Assembly: GCF_046195335.1 (NCBI RefSeq)
Contig: NZ_CP176093.1
DNA: 64,000 bases
Origin: Methanospirillum lacunae
GTDB lineage: Archaea > Halobacteriota > Methanomicrobia > Methanomicrobiales > Methanospirillaceae
Reading direction: 5' to 3' (one strand)
The notes beneath the pieces are model-generated. The model had not been told where the DNA came from. It was given only the letters and a program-made list of their open reading frames with translations, and made no database searches. This document shows, piece by piece, positions 26,139-34,204 of the stretch; the first letter of the stretch is position 1; every line of letters starts with the position of its first letter. Both the position numbers and the translations under genes were made by a program.

Positions 26139-28129
26139 TGATGGGAGAACTTCCCGACATCTCATCCGAGGCTGCCAAGGCGGTGCTGAAATATTTTGAG
26201 GAGCACCGGGTAAAACGGAAGTTTCCAGAGGATGTCCCTGACCATATCAGAGAAATCCTCATGGAGATGGTCGAATGGGTGATGAAGGAGGAAGAAGGTG
26301 TTGAGGATTCCCTTCTTGATGACCAGGCTTTTATCGCCAGAATGGAGGATCTCATCCATGCAGAAAAGTTCTATGAGTGGCTCAATGACCGCTTTTACCA
26401 GCTGACTCTGCAGGATCATGAACCGGAGAGTGAGGTTCTTGATGAAATACTTCCAGTCGTTGAAGGCGAAGTCATAATCACCCCGATCCGTAAGACCAAA
26501 CTCACCAATCAGGACAAGAAGGCTATAGAGATCAGGGAATTCTTCGCAGATCATATTCTGACTGTAGAGAAGATTCCTGAAATACCTGAGCGGATTGAGA
26601 AACTCCTGAAAGAACAGATAAAAGAGTTCAAGAAAGATGAGAACCCGAACTTCAGGCTCACCCAGAAACAGTATAATGTCTTCCTTACTGAGCAGTTGAA
26701 GCAGGGTAATTTCGAGAACTGGCTGGTCCAGGCATATCCGTTACCTGCAGATCTCGGCAAAGGTGATATCCCGGTTCGTCGTGAAGAGCCTGTTGAAGAG
26801 ATGAAGATCCCTGAATGGGTTGATCTCTCCCAGTTTGAGGCGCTTGACCGGTTTCAGCAGGATAAGTTCAGGGAACTGCTCCGTGATCACCTTCCACGGA
26901 TTGAAGATCTTCTAGAACACCCAGAGTCTCTCACCAGAATCAATAACCGATTTTTCAGTATCCTGGAGCCCAATCTTCCGCACCGAACCAACACCGCTCT
27001 TGCAAAGATCCTCATCAAGCGTGAGACTGAGGGTGTTGAAGCTCCAAACCGGATTATTTCTAATGAGCAGTTCTCTGCTATCATGGCCCAGGTAATCAAG
27101 GAGTATAAACATACCCGAATTGAGCCATGTGAAGCTGTGGGGATTGTGGCTGCACAGTCCATTGGTGAGCCAGGTACCCAGATGACCATGCGTACCTTCC
27201 ACTACGCAGGAGTAGCCGAGATCAACGTTACCCTGGGTCTTCCCCGTCTCATAGAGATCATGGATGCCAGGAAGGAGCCCTCCACGCCAACGATGACTAT
27301 CTACCTCCGAGAGGGGTATGCTGCAGATCGTGATAAGGCCAGACAGGTCTCATGGCAGATTGAAGCAGCTCCCCTTCAGGAGTTTGGTGATATCACCACT
27401 GATATGGCAAAGATGCAGATCGTTGTTCACCTGAACAAGCAGGTCTGTGACAAGAGGAAAATATCAGTAAAGGAGATCCTTGAGGCAGGACCGAAGAAGA
27501 TCCGTGAGCGTCGCCACTACCGTGATTTTGATCATGAGATTGACGAGGCAAACGGGATCATTGTCTTCCTTCCCAAGGATCGTGGGAGTTATCAGAACCT
27601 CTTCCAACTTAAGGAGCATGTTCGGAACGTCATCGTCCAGGGAATCGATGATATCGAGCGTGTAGTGGTCAGGAAAGAGTCTGGTGAGTACATTCTCTAC
27701 ACCGAGGGTTCAAACCTGAAGGATGTCTTTGCTGTCCGCGGAGTTGATACCTCACGGACGAGGACCAACAACATCAACGAGATCTCCCAGGTTCTTGGTA
27801 TTGAAGCCGCCCGTAATGCCATCATCAATGAAGCCCTTGCAACCCTTGGTGAACAGGGTATCATGGTCGATGTCCGTCATATCATGCTCGTTGCAGATAT
27901 GATGTGCATGGAAGGCGAAGTCAAGCAGATCGGACGTCACGGAATTGCAGGAGAGAAGGAGAGTGTTCTCTCACGTGCAGCATTCGAAGTGACTGTCAAT
28001 CACCTCCTGGATGCAGCGGTAGCTCACGAAGCAGATGTTCTCTGCGGAGTTACTGAGAATGTCATTGTCGGCCAGCCGATTCAGCTCGGGACCGGGGATG
28101 TTAAATTAGTAGTAAGGCAGAAAGTATAG
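26138..28129 (+). CDS. rpoA2: RNA polymerase subunit A'' with long N-terminal extension
   Basis: 663 residues. The canonical A'' part begins near residue 250 and carries the hallmark EAVGIVAAQSIGEPGTQMT at about 332-350, then FHYAGVAEINVTLGLPRLIEIMDAR, and ends normally. In most archaea that hallmark is near residue 75-80 and the protein has about 390 residues, so about 250 residues are added at the front. The addition holds two related helical units (about 16-90 and 131-203) with a shared pattern: FxxH, PxxI, LxxxQ, F(Y/E)xWL, and the start of the canonical part (about 240-325) looks like a weaker third unit. No frameshift is seen; the frame is open and codon use matches its neighbours. Confidence 0.95.
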   Translation: MMGELPDISSEAAKAVLKYFEEHRVKRKFPEDVPDHIREILMEMVEWVMKEEEGVEDSLLDDQAFIARMEDLIHAEKFYEWLNDRFYQLTLQDHEPESEVLDEILPVVEGEVIITPIRKTKLTNQDKKAIEIREFFADHILTVEKIPEIPERIEKLLKEQIKEFKKDENPNFRLTQKQYNVFLTEQLKQGNFENWLVQAYPLPADLGKGDIPVRREEPVEEMKIPEWVDLSQFEALDRFQQDKFRELLRDHLPRIEDLLEHPESLTRINNRFFSILEPNLPHRTNTALAKILIKRETEGVEAPNRIISNEQFSAIMAQVIKEYKHTRIEPCEAVGIVAAQSIGEPGTQMTMRTFHYAGVAEINVTLGLPRLIEIMDARKEPSTPTMTIYLREGYAADRDKARQVSWQIEAAPLQEFGDITTDMAKMQIVVHLNKQVCDKRKISVKEILEAGPKKIRERRHYRDFDHEIDEANGIIVFLPKDRGSYQNLFQLKEHVRNVIVQGIDDIERVVVRKESGEYILYTEGSNLKDVFAVRGVDTSRTRTNNINEISQVLGIEAARNAIINEALATLGEQGIMVDVRHIMLVADMMCMEGEVKQIGRHGIAGEKESVLSRAAFEVTVNHLLDAAVAHEADVLCGVTENVIVGQPIQLGTGDVKLVVRQKV

Positions 28130-28139
28130 GGTATTTCAT

Positions 28140-28427
28140 ATGGATTTCAACACTTCCCTTAGACGGGCTATCAAGACCGGGACTGTGATCCTTGGTCAGA
28201 ATGAGACAAAAGAGTGTATTGAGAGCAAAAAAGCACAGCTCATCGTGGTTGCAGGAAACTGCCCGAAGGAGTTTGTCGAGTTTCTTTCTGGTAAGGAAGA
28301 TGTAAAGGCTCATACCTTCCCGGGTTCAAGTGTCCAGCTCGGCCGTGCCTGTGGTAAGCCATTCATGGTAAGCGCCCTGGCAGTTGTAGAAGCAGGCGAG
28401 TCTGACATTCTGAGCCTTTCAAGGTAA
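28140..28427 (+). CDS. rpl30e: Ribosomal protein L30e
   Basis: 95 residues of the L7Ae/L30e RNA-binding fold of the large subunit. Seen: TGTVILGQNETKECIESKKAQLIVVAGNCP and LGRACGKPFMVSALAVVEAGESDIL. Ten bases after rpoA2 and ten before nusA, the standard archaeal order. Confidence 0.96.
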   Translation: MDFNTSLRRAIKTGTVILGQNETKECIESKKAQLIVVAGNCPKEFVEFLSGKEDVKAHTFPGSSVQLGRACGKPFMVSALAVVEAGESDILSLSR

Positions 28428-28436
28428 GCGAGTGAT

Positions 28437-28865
28437 ATGGGAGTAGTTCTTAACGAAGAGAAACTGGCTCTGATTGCCCGGTTTGAACACCTGACTGGTG
28501 CTGGAAGCCGTGACGTCATCGCCGACGAAGAGAATAACCGGTTTATCTTCATCGTAAATAACGGTGAGATGGGGCTTGCCATTGGCAAACAGGGTGCCAA
28601 TATTAAGAAAGCAGCCGAGACACTTGGCAAGCGCTGTGAGGTTGTGGAGTACTCGGATGATCCGACCCAGTTCCTCAAGAACTGCTTCCATCCTGCCAAG
28701 GTGACCGAGATACAATACTCGGATTATCATGGTGACCAGATCGCCCACGTGGTGATCAGGGATGAGGATCGCGGACTAGCAATAGGGAAAGCGGGTAAAA
28801 ATTTGAACCGCACAAAGATGCTTGCTCTCCGCGAACATAATATCCAGAACATTATTCTCGAGTAA
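28437..28865 (+). CDS. nusA: NusA-like transcription factor (two KH domains)
   Basis: 142 residues, the short archaeal NusA with two KH domains and no S1 domain. The KH loops are visible as AIGKQGANIKKA (about residue 60) and AIGKAGKNLNRT (about residue 117). It probably binds RNA during transcription. Last gene of the polymerase cluster; a T-rich stretch begins right after its stop (28866 on). The genes rps12, rps7 and EF-2/EF-1A, which usually follow, are absent here. Confidence 0.95.
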   Translation: MGVVLNEEKLALIARFEHLTGAGSRDVIADEENNRFIFIVNNGEMGLAIGKQGANIKKAAETLGKRCEVVEYSDDPTQFLKNCFHPAKVTEIQYSDYHGDQIAHVVIRDEDRGLAIGKAGKNLNRTKMLALREHNIQNIILE

Positions 28866-28876
28866 TTCTTTTTTTC
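28866..28876 (+). terminator. T-rich terminator of the RNA polymerase operon
   Basis: The sequence TTCTTTTTTTC directly after the nusA stop is the kind of T-run at which archaeal RNA polymerase terminates. No hairpin is needed or seen. Confidence 0.45.
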
Positions 28877-28943
28877 ATTGAATTTCGTTCTTTGATTCAT
28901 ACCATAATCCTGAAATAGTATTCAGGTTGAACAGACTCCTATT

Positions 28944-29708
28944 ATGGATGGAACCAGAGCGCTACTGGTGGGACTTGCGTTGCTTTCATTGATGGCAATG
29001 GGGATTGTAACAGCAACAGATGGTGTATTTCCAGTACCCGTAGAAACAATTCAGCCTCCTGCAAATCTCTCTATAGGTGTTCAGGTTGATCAGATGGGAA
29101 CATCGATCACTGCAACATTCCGTGGTGGATTCGGTCAGAATCTTCTAAAATCCTTACAGATAACTGTAACATCACCAGACGGAAAAACAGAGACAAAGAA
29201 CCTTGGATGGCAAACTGGAGATACAGTCAAATTTACAGGAACTGGGTGTGGTGACCAGGTGACAGGGACCGCGGTATATATGGATGGAATTGAGTACCCG
29301 TTCCTGAATGAAGTACTTCCTGTAGTATCTGGTATCTGTAGCGTTGGTTTTAAGAAAGTGATTGATCCCTGCGAAGAGATCGCTGCTTCACCATCCTTGA
29401 AGACTGCTCCGGTTGAAGAGATTCCAGGAAACAAATCTGTAGCCATTCAGGCGAATGTTGACATCAGCACCATCACCGTTGAATTCCGTGGTGGTTTTGG
29501 TCAAAATCTCATCAAGTCGCTGAAAGTGACAAGGTATGCTCCGGATGGAACAACTGAAACCAAGGATCTTGGAAACAAAGTTGGATCTACAGTCAATTTC
29601 ATTGCCTCAAACAATTGCATGGAGCGAATAGGTGCTGATGTAGCCTTTATGGACGGGACTCAGTACCATTTCTTTGATCAGGTTCTTCATATCAGCAGAA
29701 CCCAATAA
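28944..29708 (+). CDS. Secreted protein with two tandem repeats, unknown
   Basis: 254 residues with a signal peptide at about 1-27 (ending in VTATA). The mature part has two copies of a domain of about 95 residues (about 40-130 and 165-250), each with the pattern FRGGFGQNL(L/I)KSL, a strand, SPDG/APDG, TETK(N/D)LG, a middle Cys and a late MDG-x-(E/Q)Y. Each repeat has one Cys near GxGCGD or NNCMER that may pair. The copies are about half identical, so this is an old internal duplication. It stands where rps12 is expected after nusA. No known family recognised. Confidence 0.75.
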   Translation: MDGTRALLVGLALLSLMAMGIVTATDGVFPVPVETIQPPANLSIGVQVDQMGTSITATFRGGFGQNLLKSLQITVTSPDGKTETKNLGWQTGDTVKFTGTGCGDQVTGTAVYMDGIEYPFLNEVLPVVSGICSVGFKKVIDPCEEIAASPSLKTAPVEEIPGNKSVAIQANVDISTITVEFRGGFGQNLIKSLKVTRYAPDGTTETKDLGNKVGSTVNFIASNNCMERIGADVAFMDGTQYHFFDQVLHISRTQ

Positions 29709-29775
29709 TTTTTTTATTTCCAGTGTTGCTCATAAGAGGCATAATGAGCACAAAATTTTTCAGAAAATAGTTTTA

Positions 29776-29850
29776 CGGACCTGGGGGGATTCGAACCCCC
29801 GACATTCGGGTTAGAAGCCCGACGCTATATCCAGGCTAAGCCACAGGTCC
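29776..29850 (-). tRNA. tRNA-Arg (anticodon TCT)
   Basis: 75 bases on the minus strand: acceptor GGACCTG pairs with CAGGTCC, anticodon stem TCGGG/CCCGA encloses CTTCTAA (anticodon TCT), T arm GGGGG-TTCGAAT-CCCCC. Discriminator G, no encoded CCA. A TTTAAA within the palindrome GGTTTAAACC (29880-29889) lies about 35 bases upstream and may be its TATA box. Confidence 0.96.
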
Positions 29851-29904
29851 ACTGTGCCTCTATATATTGCATCTGGACTGGTTTAAACCTAGCGAAAAAA
29901 AGGG

Positions 29905-30300
29905 TTATCCTGCATGAAAAATTACAGGTCTTACAACATCAACCCTGCGTGGTTCAGTCAGTCGGCAGGGACTTACCGTTGCCTTGATGGTGGTGTTTGA
30001 GATATATTTCAGTTTACATCGTGCAGACATACGTTCCCTTTCCATGACATGATATCCTTGTGAAACCTCAACAACGTGTTTCATAGTGATGGAGACTGAT
30101 TGGATCTCTACGATGATACCTGTGTCGCCAATTACGATATCTTCGCAGTCAACTGATGTCATGAAGACCCTTGCGCCCGGAGCTACAGTTGACAATGCTA
30201 TGACATTGTGAGCACTCGTGAGCTCTACAGTCCGTGGGACTCCTTTCCTAAGTTCTTCGATTACCTGCGGTGAGATCCCTGATAATGTGATACACTCCAT
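29905..30300 (-). CDS. DUF473-type methanogen protein
   Basis: 131 residues from the ATG at 30300, which has GGGTGACC at good distance (a GTG at 30309 is also possible and would overlap the previous stop). The pattern 'TLSGISPQVIEELR', 'TVELTSAHNVIAL', 'ARVFMTS', 'DIVIGDTGIIVEI' and 'MERERMSAR' matches my recollection of DUF473, a family found mainly in methanogens with no known function. Coupled to the PAC2 gene upstream. The conserved ERE-R segment near residue 85 may be functionally important. Confidence 0.7.
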   Translation of the reverse strand: MECITLSGISPQVIEELRKGVPRTVELTSAHNVIALSTVAPGARVFMTSVDCEDIVIGDTGIIVEIQSVSITMKHVVEVSQGYHVMERERMSARCKLKYISNTTIKATVSPCRLTEPRRVDVVRPVIFHAG

Positions 30301-30305
30301 GGTGG

Positions 30306-31040
30306 TCACCCGTACATTGGAAGTAAGGGATCAGTCTTTACTGGCTGCTCTTCTGCAGACTGCACCTCTTCAGAGAGACGATGCATCTGTGCCTCAATCT
30401 CATCTGCCTGTTCTAATAGGCCGCTTGTATCAACAGGGAATTGATATATCGTTTTCATTACCTCTATCGTTGCTGCTGCAGCTCGGGGATCAGGAGCGTT
30501 TATTGTCTCACCAAGAAGCCCGATGCCAGGTATTCCCCTGACTTTGCATTCGGTGAGGATACTGCTGGCAATACCTGATATGCTTCCAATGGGAAGTTTG
30601 AGTGCATTTTCACCGATCTTGTCAAGTAATTCCTTTGCAGTGGTGACACAGAACACCCGTTTCTCCGGTTCATTTGTGATGATACCTGCAATGGTTACCA
30701 CTTCGGCAATCGTTACCGGTTTGAGCCAGTCAAGGATCGCATTGGCGACTTCATAACAGATCTGTGGATGAATCGGGATATCAGCAAATATTGCGATTGT
30801 TGCATCTTTCTCATAGATTCGAACGGGAACTGCTATGACTCCTTCAGTCATCATTGCCATCGGCGGGAAGTACTTACTGGTTATCACCCCGATCTGGGTG
30901 AATCCAAGTTTCTCTACGATGTATGAGAGTGCTATGCTCCCAACAAGGCCACTTCCGGGAAATCCGATAAAAACCGTAACCGGCTGACCAGATGGAGGTG
31001 GTGAATGCACGATGACGTCGGGCACCTGACTGTTCATCAT
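30306..31040 (-). CDS. PAC2 family protein (proteasome assembly chaperone-like)
   Basis: 244 residues from the ATG at 31040. The PAC2 fold is shown by VTVFIGFPGSGLVGSIALSYIVEKL, IVTI/AGIITNEPEKRVFCVTT and VRGIPGIGLLGETINAPDPRAAAATIEVM. Archaeal PbaB-type relatives assist 20S proteasome assembly or have unknown roles. A TATA box (minus TTTTATAG at 31064-31071) about 26 bases upstream makes 31040 a leaderless start; the TTG at 31091 would place the promoter inside the gene. The C-terminus is a coiled helix rich in Glu/Gln. Confidence 0.85.
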   Translation of the reverse strand: MMNSQVPDVIVHSPPPSGQPVTVFIGFPGSGLVGSIALSYIVEKLGFTQIGVITSKYFPPMAMMTEGVIAVPVRIYEKDATIAIFADIPIHPQICYEVANAILDWLKPVTIAEVVTIAGIITNEPEKRVFCVTTAKELLDKIGENALKLPIGSISGIASSILTECKVRGIPGIGLLGETINAPDPRAAAATIEVMKTIYQFPVDTSGLLEQADEIEAQMHRLSEEVQSAEEQPVKTDPLLPMYG

Positions 31041-31044
31041 TACA

Positions 31045-31071
31045 TTAAGATACCCATCGAAGCTATAAAAT
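31045..31071. promoter_or_regulatory. Overlapping divergent promoters
   Basis: The plus-strand TATA TTAAGATA (31045-31052) is about 22-25 bases before the DUF5611 start at 31070. The minus-strand TATA TTTTATAG (31071-31064) is about 26 bases before the PAC2 ATG at 31040. Each start codon lies almost inside the other promoter, so the two polymerases should exclude each other. Confidence 0.5.
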
Positions 31072-31390
31072 GAGTATGCAGGAGTATCCAATCAAGCGGA
31101 CTCATATAAAGCAACTTTCTGAGAACATAGTTGAAAAACTCAAAGAGCACTTCGAAATTGAACCAAAAGAGGTTGACGGGTTCTATCAGATCAGCTTCGG
31201 TGCCATCGAATCAATGCAGGTAAAGGTCGGGGCAACAGGAAAAACCATGCTCGTTGAGACAAAGTCAAAGACCGGTATCGAAGATGAACAGATCATTCTT
31301 GACACAAACCGCAGGTTCAGGCGGTATCTTGATGCAGTAACTGGATACACAACAAAAGAACGGGTAAAAAAAGCTAAAACGGTTGAATAA
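31070..31390 (+). CDS. DUF5611-type archaeal protein
   Basis: 106 residues, soluble. The pattern YPIKRTHIKQL, FYQISFGAIESM, LVETKSKTGIEDEQIILDTNRRFRRYLDAVTGYTTKERVKKAK matches my recollection of DUF5611, a small euryarchaeal family of unknown function. Two ATGs (31070 and 31076) fit the leaderless promoter. It is divergent from PAC2 and converges on leuS ten bases away. Confidence 0.75.
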   Translation: MSMQEYPIKRTHIKQLSENIVEKLKEHFEIEPKEVDGFYQISFGAIESMQVKVGATGKTMLVETKSKTGIEDEQIILDTNRRFRRYLDAVTGYTTKERVKKAKTVE

Positions 31391-31399
31391 CCGTCTCTT

Positions 31400-34180
31400 T
31401 TATTCGATTATTATTGCTGGTTTATAAGGCAGAGCATTTCCTGCTTTTTCATGTGAGCAGTTTTCTGCTGCTACCATGGTGAACTTGAGGTTGAATTCAT
31501 TCTCAAGGAACTTCTGGGCTGCAATAAAGACAGCCAGTTCGTCAGGTCTACTCTCCACTATCTGGTCAACTAGTTCTGATGAAAGCCGGTGATAGTGGGT
31601 TGTGCAGTTCTTTACCGCATCAGCAGCCTCTTTGCCCCGTGCTCTCACGCTTTCCTGCTGCATGATCTCTCGCATGACATTCTTCTTGTCAGGAGCCGAT
31701 GCGATCATTGTAAAGATCTCCCACTTCCATTCGGGAGATACACAGATAGTAACCTGCTGAGGTTTCATCTTGATGATGCGAAGCAGCGATTCAATATCCT
31801 CTACAGTGCGTGCGAGAAGGTCCTCGCCTATCTCTGCGCTGATATCTATCTTAGTCTCGTCTGCCTCTGGCCATGATGCGAAAGAGATCAATTCATCATG
31901 ACCCATCTCTTTCCAGAGTCCTTCTGCAGTAAAGGGAATGATCGGTGCCAGCAGGCGGACCCAGGTAGAACTGATCTCATGAAGGGTCTCCTTGCCACCA
32001 GTGAGTCCTCCTCCGAGACGACGTCTGTACCACTTCAGATCAGATTCAAGTCCGAAGAAAGCCTCCTGAAGAGCCTGCCTGGTCTGGAAGTTTTCCATCG
32101 CCCTGGTAACTTCCCTGATATGTTCCTGAACCCGTGAGATGATCCAACGGTCAATAGACGCCGGACTTCCTCCTGCTGTGTTTGCCTCGCGAATGGTTGA
32201 TGCAAACCTCTCAATCTGTTTTCTGGTTGAAGCGACCAGTTCATTTCTCCAGTCAAAGTCCTGCCACGGTTCGCCGCTACCAATCAAAAACATTCTGACT
32301 GTGTCAGCACCGAAGTCGTTGATAGCATCTTCGAGCAGATAGACGTTGCCTTTCGAGGATGACATCTTAGCACCGTTCAGAAGACCCATCCCGAAGACTA
32401 CCATTCCGTGTGGAAGTAAGTTCTTTGGGAATATCGAACAGTGGTGGAATATCTGGAACGTCAGGTGATTGGAGATGAGGTCCTTTGCTGAGAACCTGAA
32501 GTCATACGGATACCAGAAGAGGAATTCTTTCCTCATTGCATCAAGTTCTGCACGCTCAGGAAGATCCGGTGACTCTTTGCCCAGGAAGATGTAATCGAAG
32601 ACTTCCGGTGTCAGGATGGCAGGGTTCATCTTCTTTATCCGTGCGGCAATGGTGTAATACGCCATGTAAATAGTGGAATCAGAGAGAGGCTCAATGAGCC
32701 ACTCAGGATCCCATGGCATCTTTGTACCAAGTCCTACCCGCCGTGAACATGCCCAGTCCTTGAGCCAGCCAACTGTCCGGTCAAACTCTATCCTGACCTC
32801 TGAAGGCACAAGTTCCATATTTGCAAGCTGATCATAGACCTGTTTTTTCCAGGCCGGATCACTGTACTCAAGGAACCACTGGTCATGCAGGACCTTGACA
32901 TACACCCGGGAGCCACATCTGCAGACAACCGGGCGGGTGTCAAACTCATACATGACAAAGGAGCCATGCTTGTCTGTGAGCAGCTGGCCTATCTCATCCC
33001 GTGCGAACTTTACCGGTTTTCCCCCGTATTGTTCATACATCTTTCCGGTGCTGTGCTCTGCGGAATAGACCTCCTGGGTCAGGGCTTCAAGGTTGGGATC
33101 ATCCTGGTTGATGATATCTGCCTTTTCCACTGCCTCAACAGCCGGGAATTCTCCAAACCCGTCGACCTTGATAAGACCAACAGGCTTAATTGAGGTGTAC
33201 TTTCCTTTCTGCTGCAGATCACGCAGTGCAATGTAATCATAGGGTGCATGGGCAGGCACACTCATTACAAGACCTGTTGCCATGTCCGGGTCTACGAATA
33301 CTGCCGGAAGAATAGGGATTTCACCACAGAATGGGTGGGTTACGGTTTTATCAACGAGTTCAGATCCCCTGATAACGCCAAGTTCCTTTACTTCGTGATC
33401 CTGAAGACCGAGTTTGATCATCGCTTCGCGGGAGAGAATCCACTCTTTCCCGTCCACGGCTGCTCTTACGTACTCGACATCCGGATTTACCCAGAGATTG
33501 GTGACACCATAAATGGTTTCAGGTCTGAGTGTTGCGCATGGGATGGTGATATCCCCATACTTGAAGAGGATCAGAGTGAACTTCTGAATCTCTGCCTTGT
33601 CTCCCTCAAGAAGATCGTGATCACCGACCGGGTTATCATCCTGTGGGCAGTACCTGACCGGGTGGGCACCTTTTACAACATGCCCTGCCTCGTTGAGGTG
33701 TTTCCATTGCCATTCGATGAACTTGCTGTAGGTAGGCTCAACGGTGGTAAACCTCCTGGTCCAGTCAATCGAAAGCCCGGCCTGTTTCATCACCCGTTCG
33801 TATTCGTTCGCAAAGTGATTGACAATATTGAGGGGATCAGTGAATGAATCCAGCACATCCTGGGGAACCCGATAAAGATCCCGGTACAGTTTGATTGCCT
33901 TCTCATCCTTTCGTGCAATCCGTTTTGAAATCCCGACCACTGGTGCACCGGTGACATGGAATGCCATCGGGTACAGTACTTCACGACCCCGCATCCTCCA
34001 GAACCGTGCGATAACATCTGGAACGATGTATGTCCTGCCATGGCCGACATGCATCGCCCCGCTTGGGTACGGATATGCAACGGTGAGATAGAACTTCTGC
34101 TTGTCAGATGGTTTTGTGACAAATGCCCCTTCCCATCTGGCCCTGACTGCGGCCTCCTGGTTAATGGTATCCTGAGTCAC
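31400..34180 (-). CDS. leuS: Leucyl-tRNA synthetase
   Basis: 926-residue class I synthetase of the archaeal/eukaryotic LeuRS type. Seen: the HIGH-like HVGHGR in YPYPSGAMHVGHGRTYIVPD near residue 40, the editing (CP1) domain with TLRPETIYGVTN and MSVPAHAPYDY, and the KMSKS-like KMSSSKGNV near residue 610, then the anticodon-binding and C-terminal domains. Full length. It follows the PIN-ATPase gene by 24 bases and is probably co-transcribed with it. Confidence 0.97.
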   Translation of the reverse strand: MTQDTINQEAAVRARWEGAFVTKPSDKQKFYLTVAYPYPSGAMHVGHGRTYIVPDVIARFWRMRGREVLYPMAFHVTGAPVVGISKRIARKDEKAIKLYRDLYRVPQDVLDSFTDPLNIVNHFANEYERVMKQAGLSIDWTRRFTTVEPTYSKFIEWQWKHLNEAGHVVKGAHPVRYCPQDDNPVGDHDLLEGDKAEIQKFTLILFKYGDITIPCATLRPETIYGVTNLWVNPDVEYVRAAVDGKEWILSREAMIKLGLQDHEVKELGVIRGSELVDKTVTHPFCGEIPILPAVFVDPDMATGLVMSVPAHAPYDYIALRDLQQKGKYTSIKPVGLIKVDGFGEFPAVEAVEKADIINQDDPNLEALTQEVYSAEHSTGKMYEQYGGKPVKFARDEIGQLLTDKHGSFVMYEFDTRPVVCRCGSRVYVKVLHDQWFLEYSDPAWKKQVYDQLANMELVPSEVRIEFDRTVGWLKDWACSRRVGLGTKMPWDPEWLIEPLSDSTIYMAYYTIAARIKKMNPAILTPEVFDYIFLGKESPDLPERAELDAMRKEFLFWYPYDFRFSAKDLISNHLTFQIFHHCSIFPKNLLPHGMVVFGMGLLNGAKMSSSKGNVYLLEDAINDFGADTVRMFLIGSGEPWQDFDWRNELVASTRKQIERFASTIREANTAGGSPASIDRWIISRVQEHIREVTRAMENFQTRQALQEAFFGLESDLKWYRRRLGGGLTGGKETLHEISSTWVRLLAPIIPFTAEGLWKEMGHDELISFASWPEADETKIDISAEIGEDLLARTVEDIESLLRIIKMKPQQVTICVSPEWKWEIFTMIASAPDKKNVMREIMQQESVRARGKEAADAVKNCTTHYHRLSSELVDQIVESRPDELAVFIAAQKFLENEFNLKFTMVAAENCSHEKAGNALPYKPAIIIE

Positions 34181-34204
34181 GATATGTCCTCTTTGATTCC
34201 ACCT

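Noticed and set aside
26100..26200. Intein or split-point shift between rpoA1 and rpoA2
   Set aside because: A' ends normally and A'' shows no intein motifs (no N-terminal Cys/Ser splice block, no HN-Cys end).
33248..33847. 199-codon open frame on the plus strand within leuS
   Set aside because: Antisense to the conserved leuS editing domain; no start signals and no recognisable protein.
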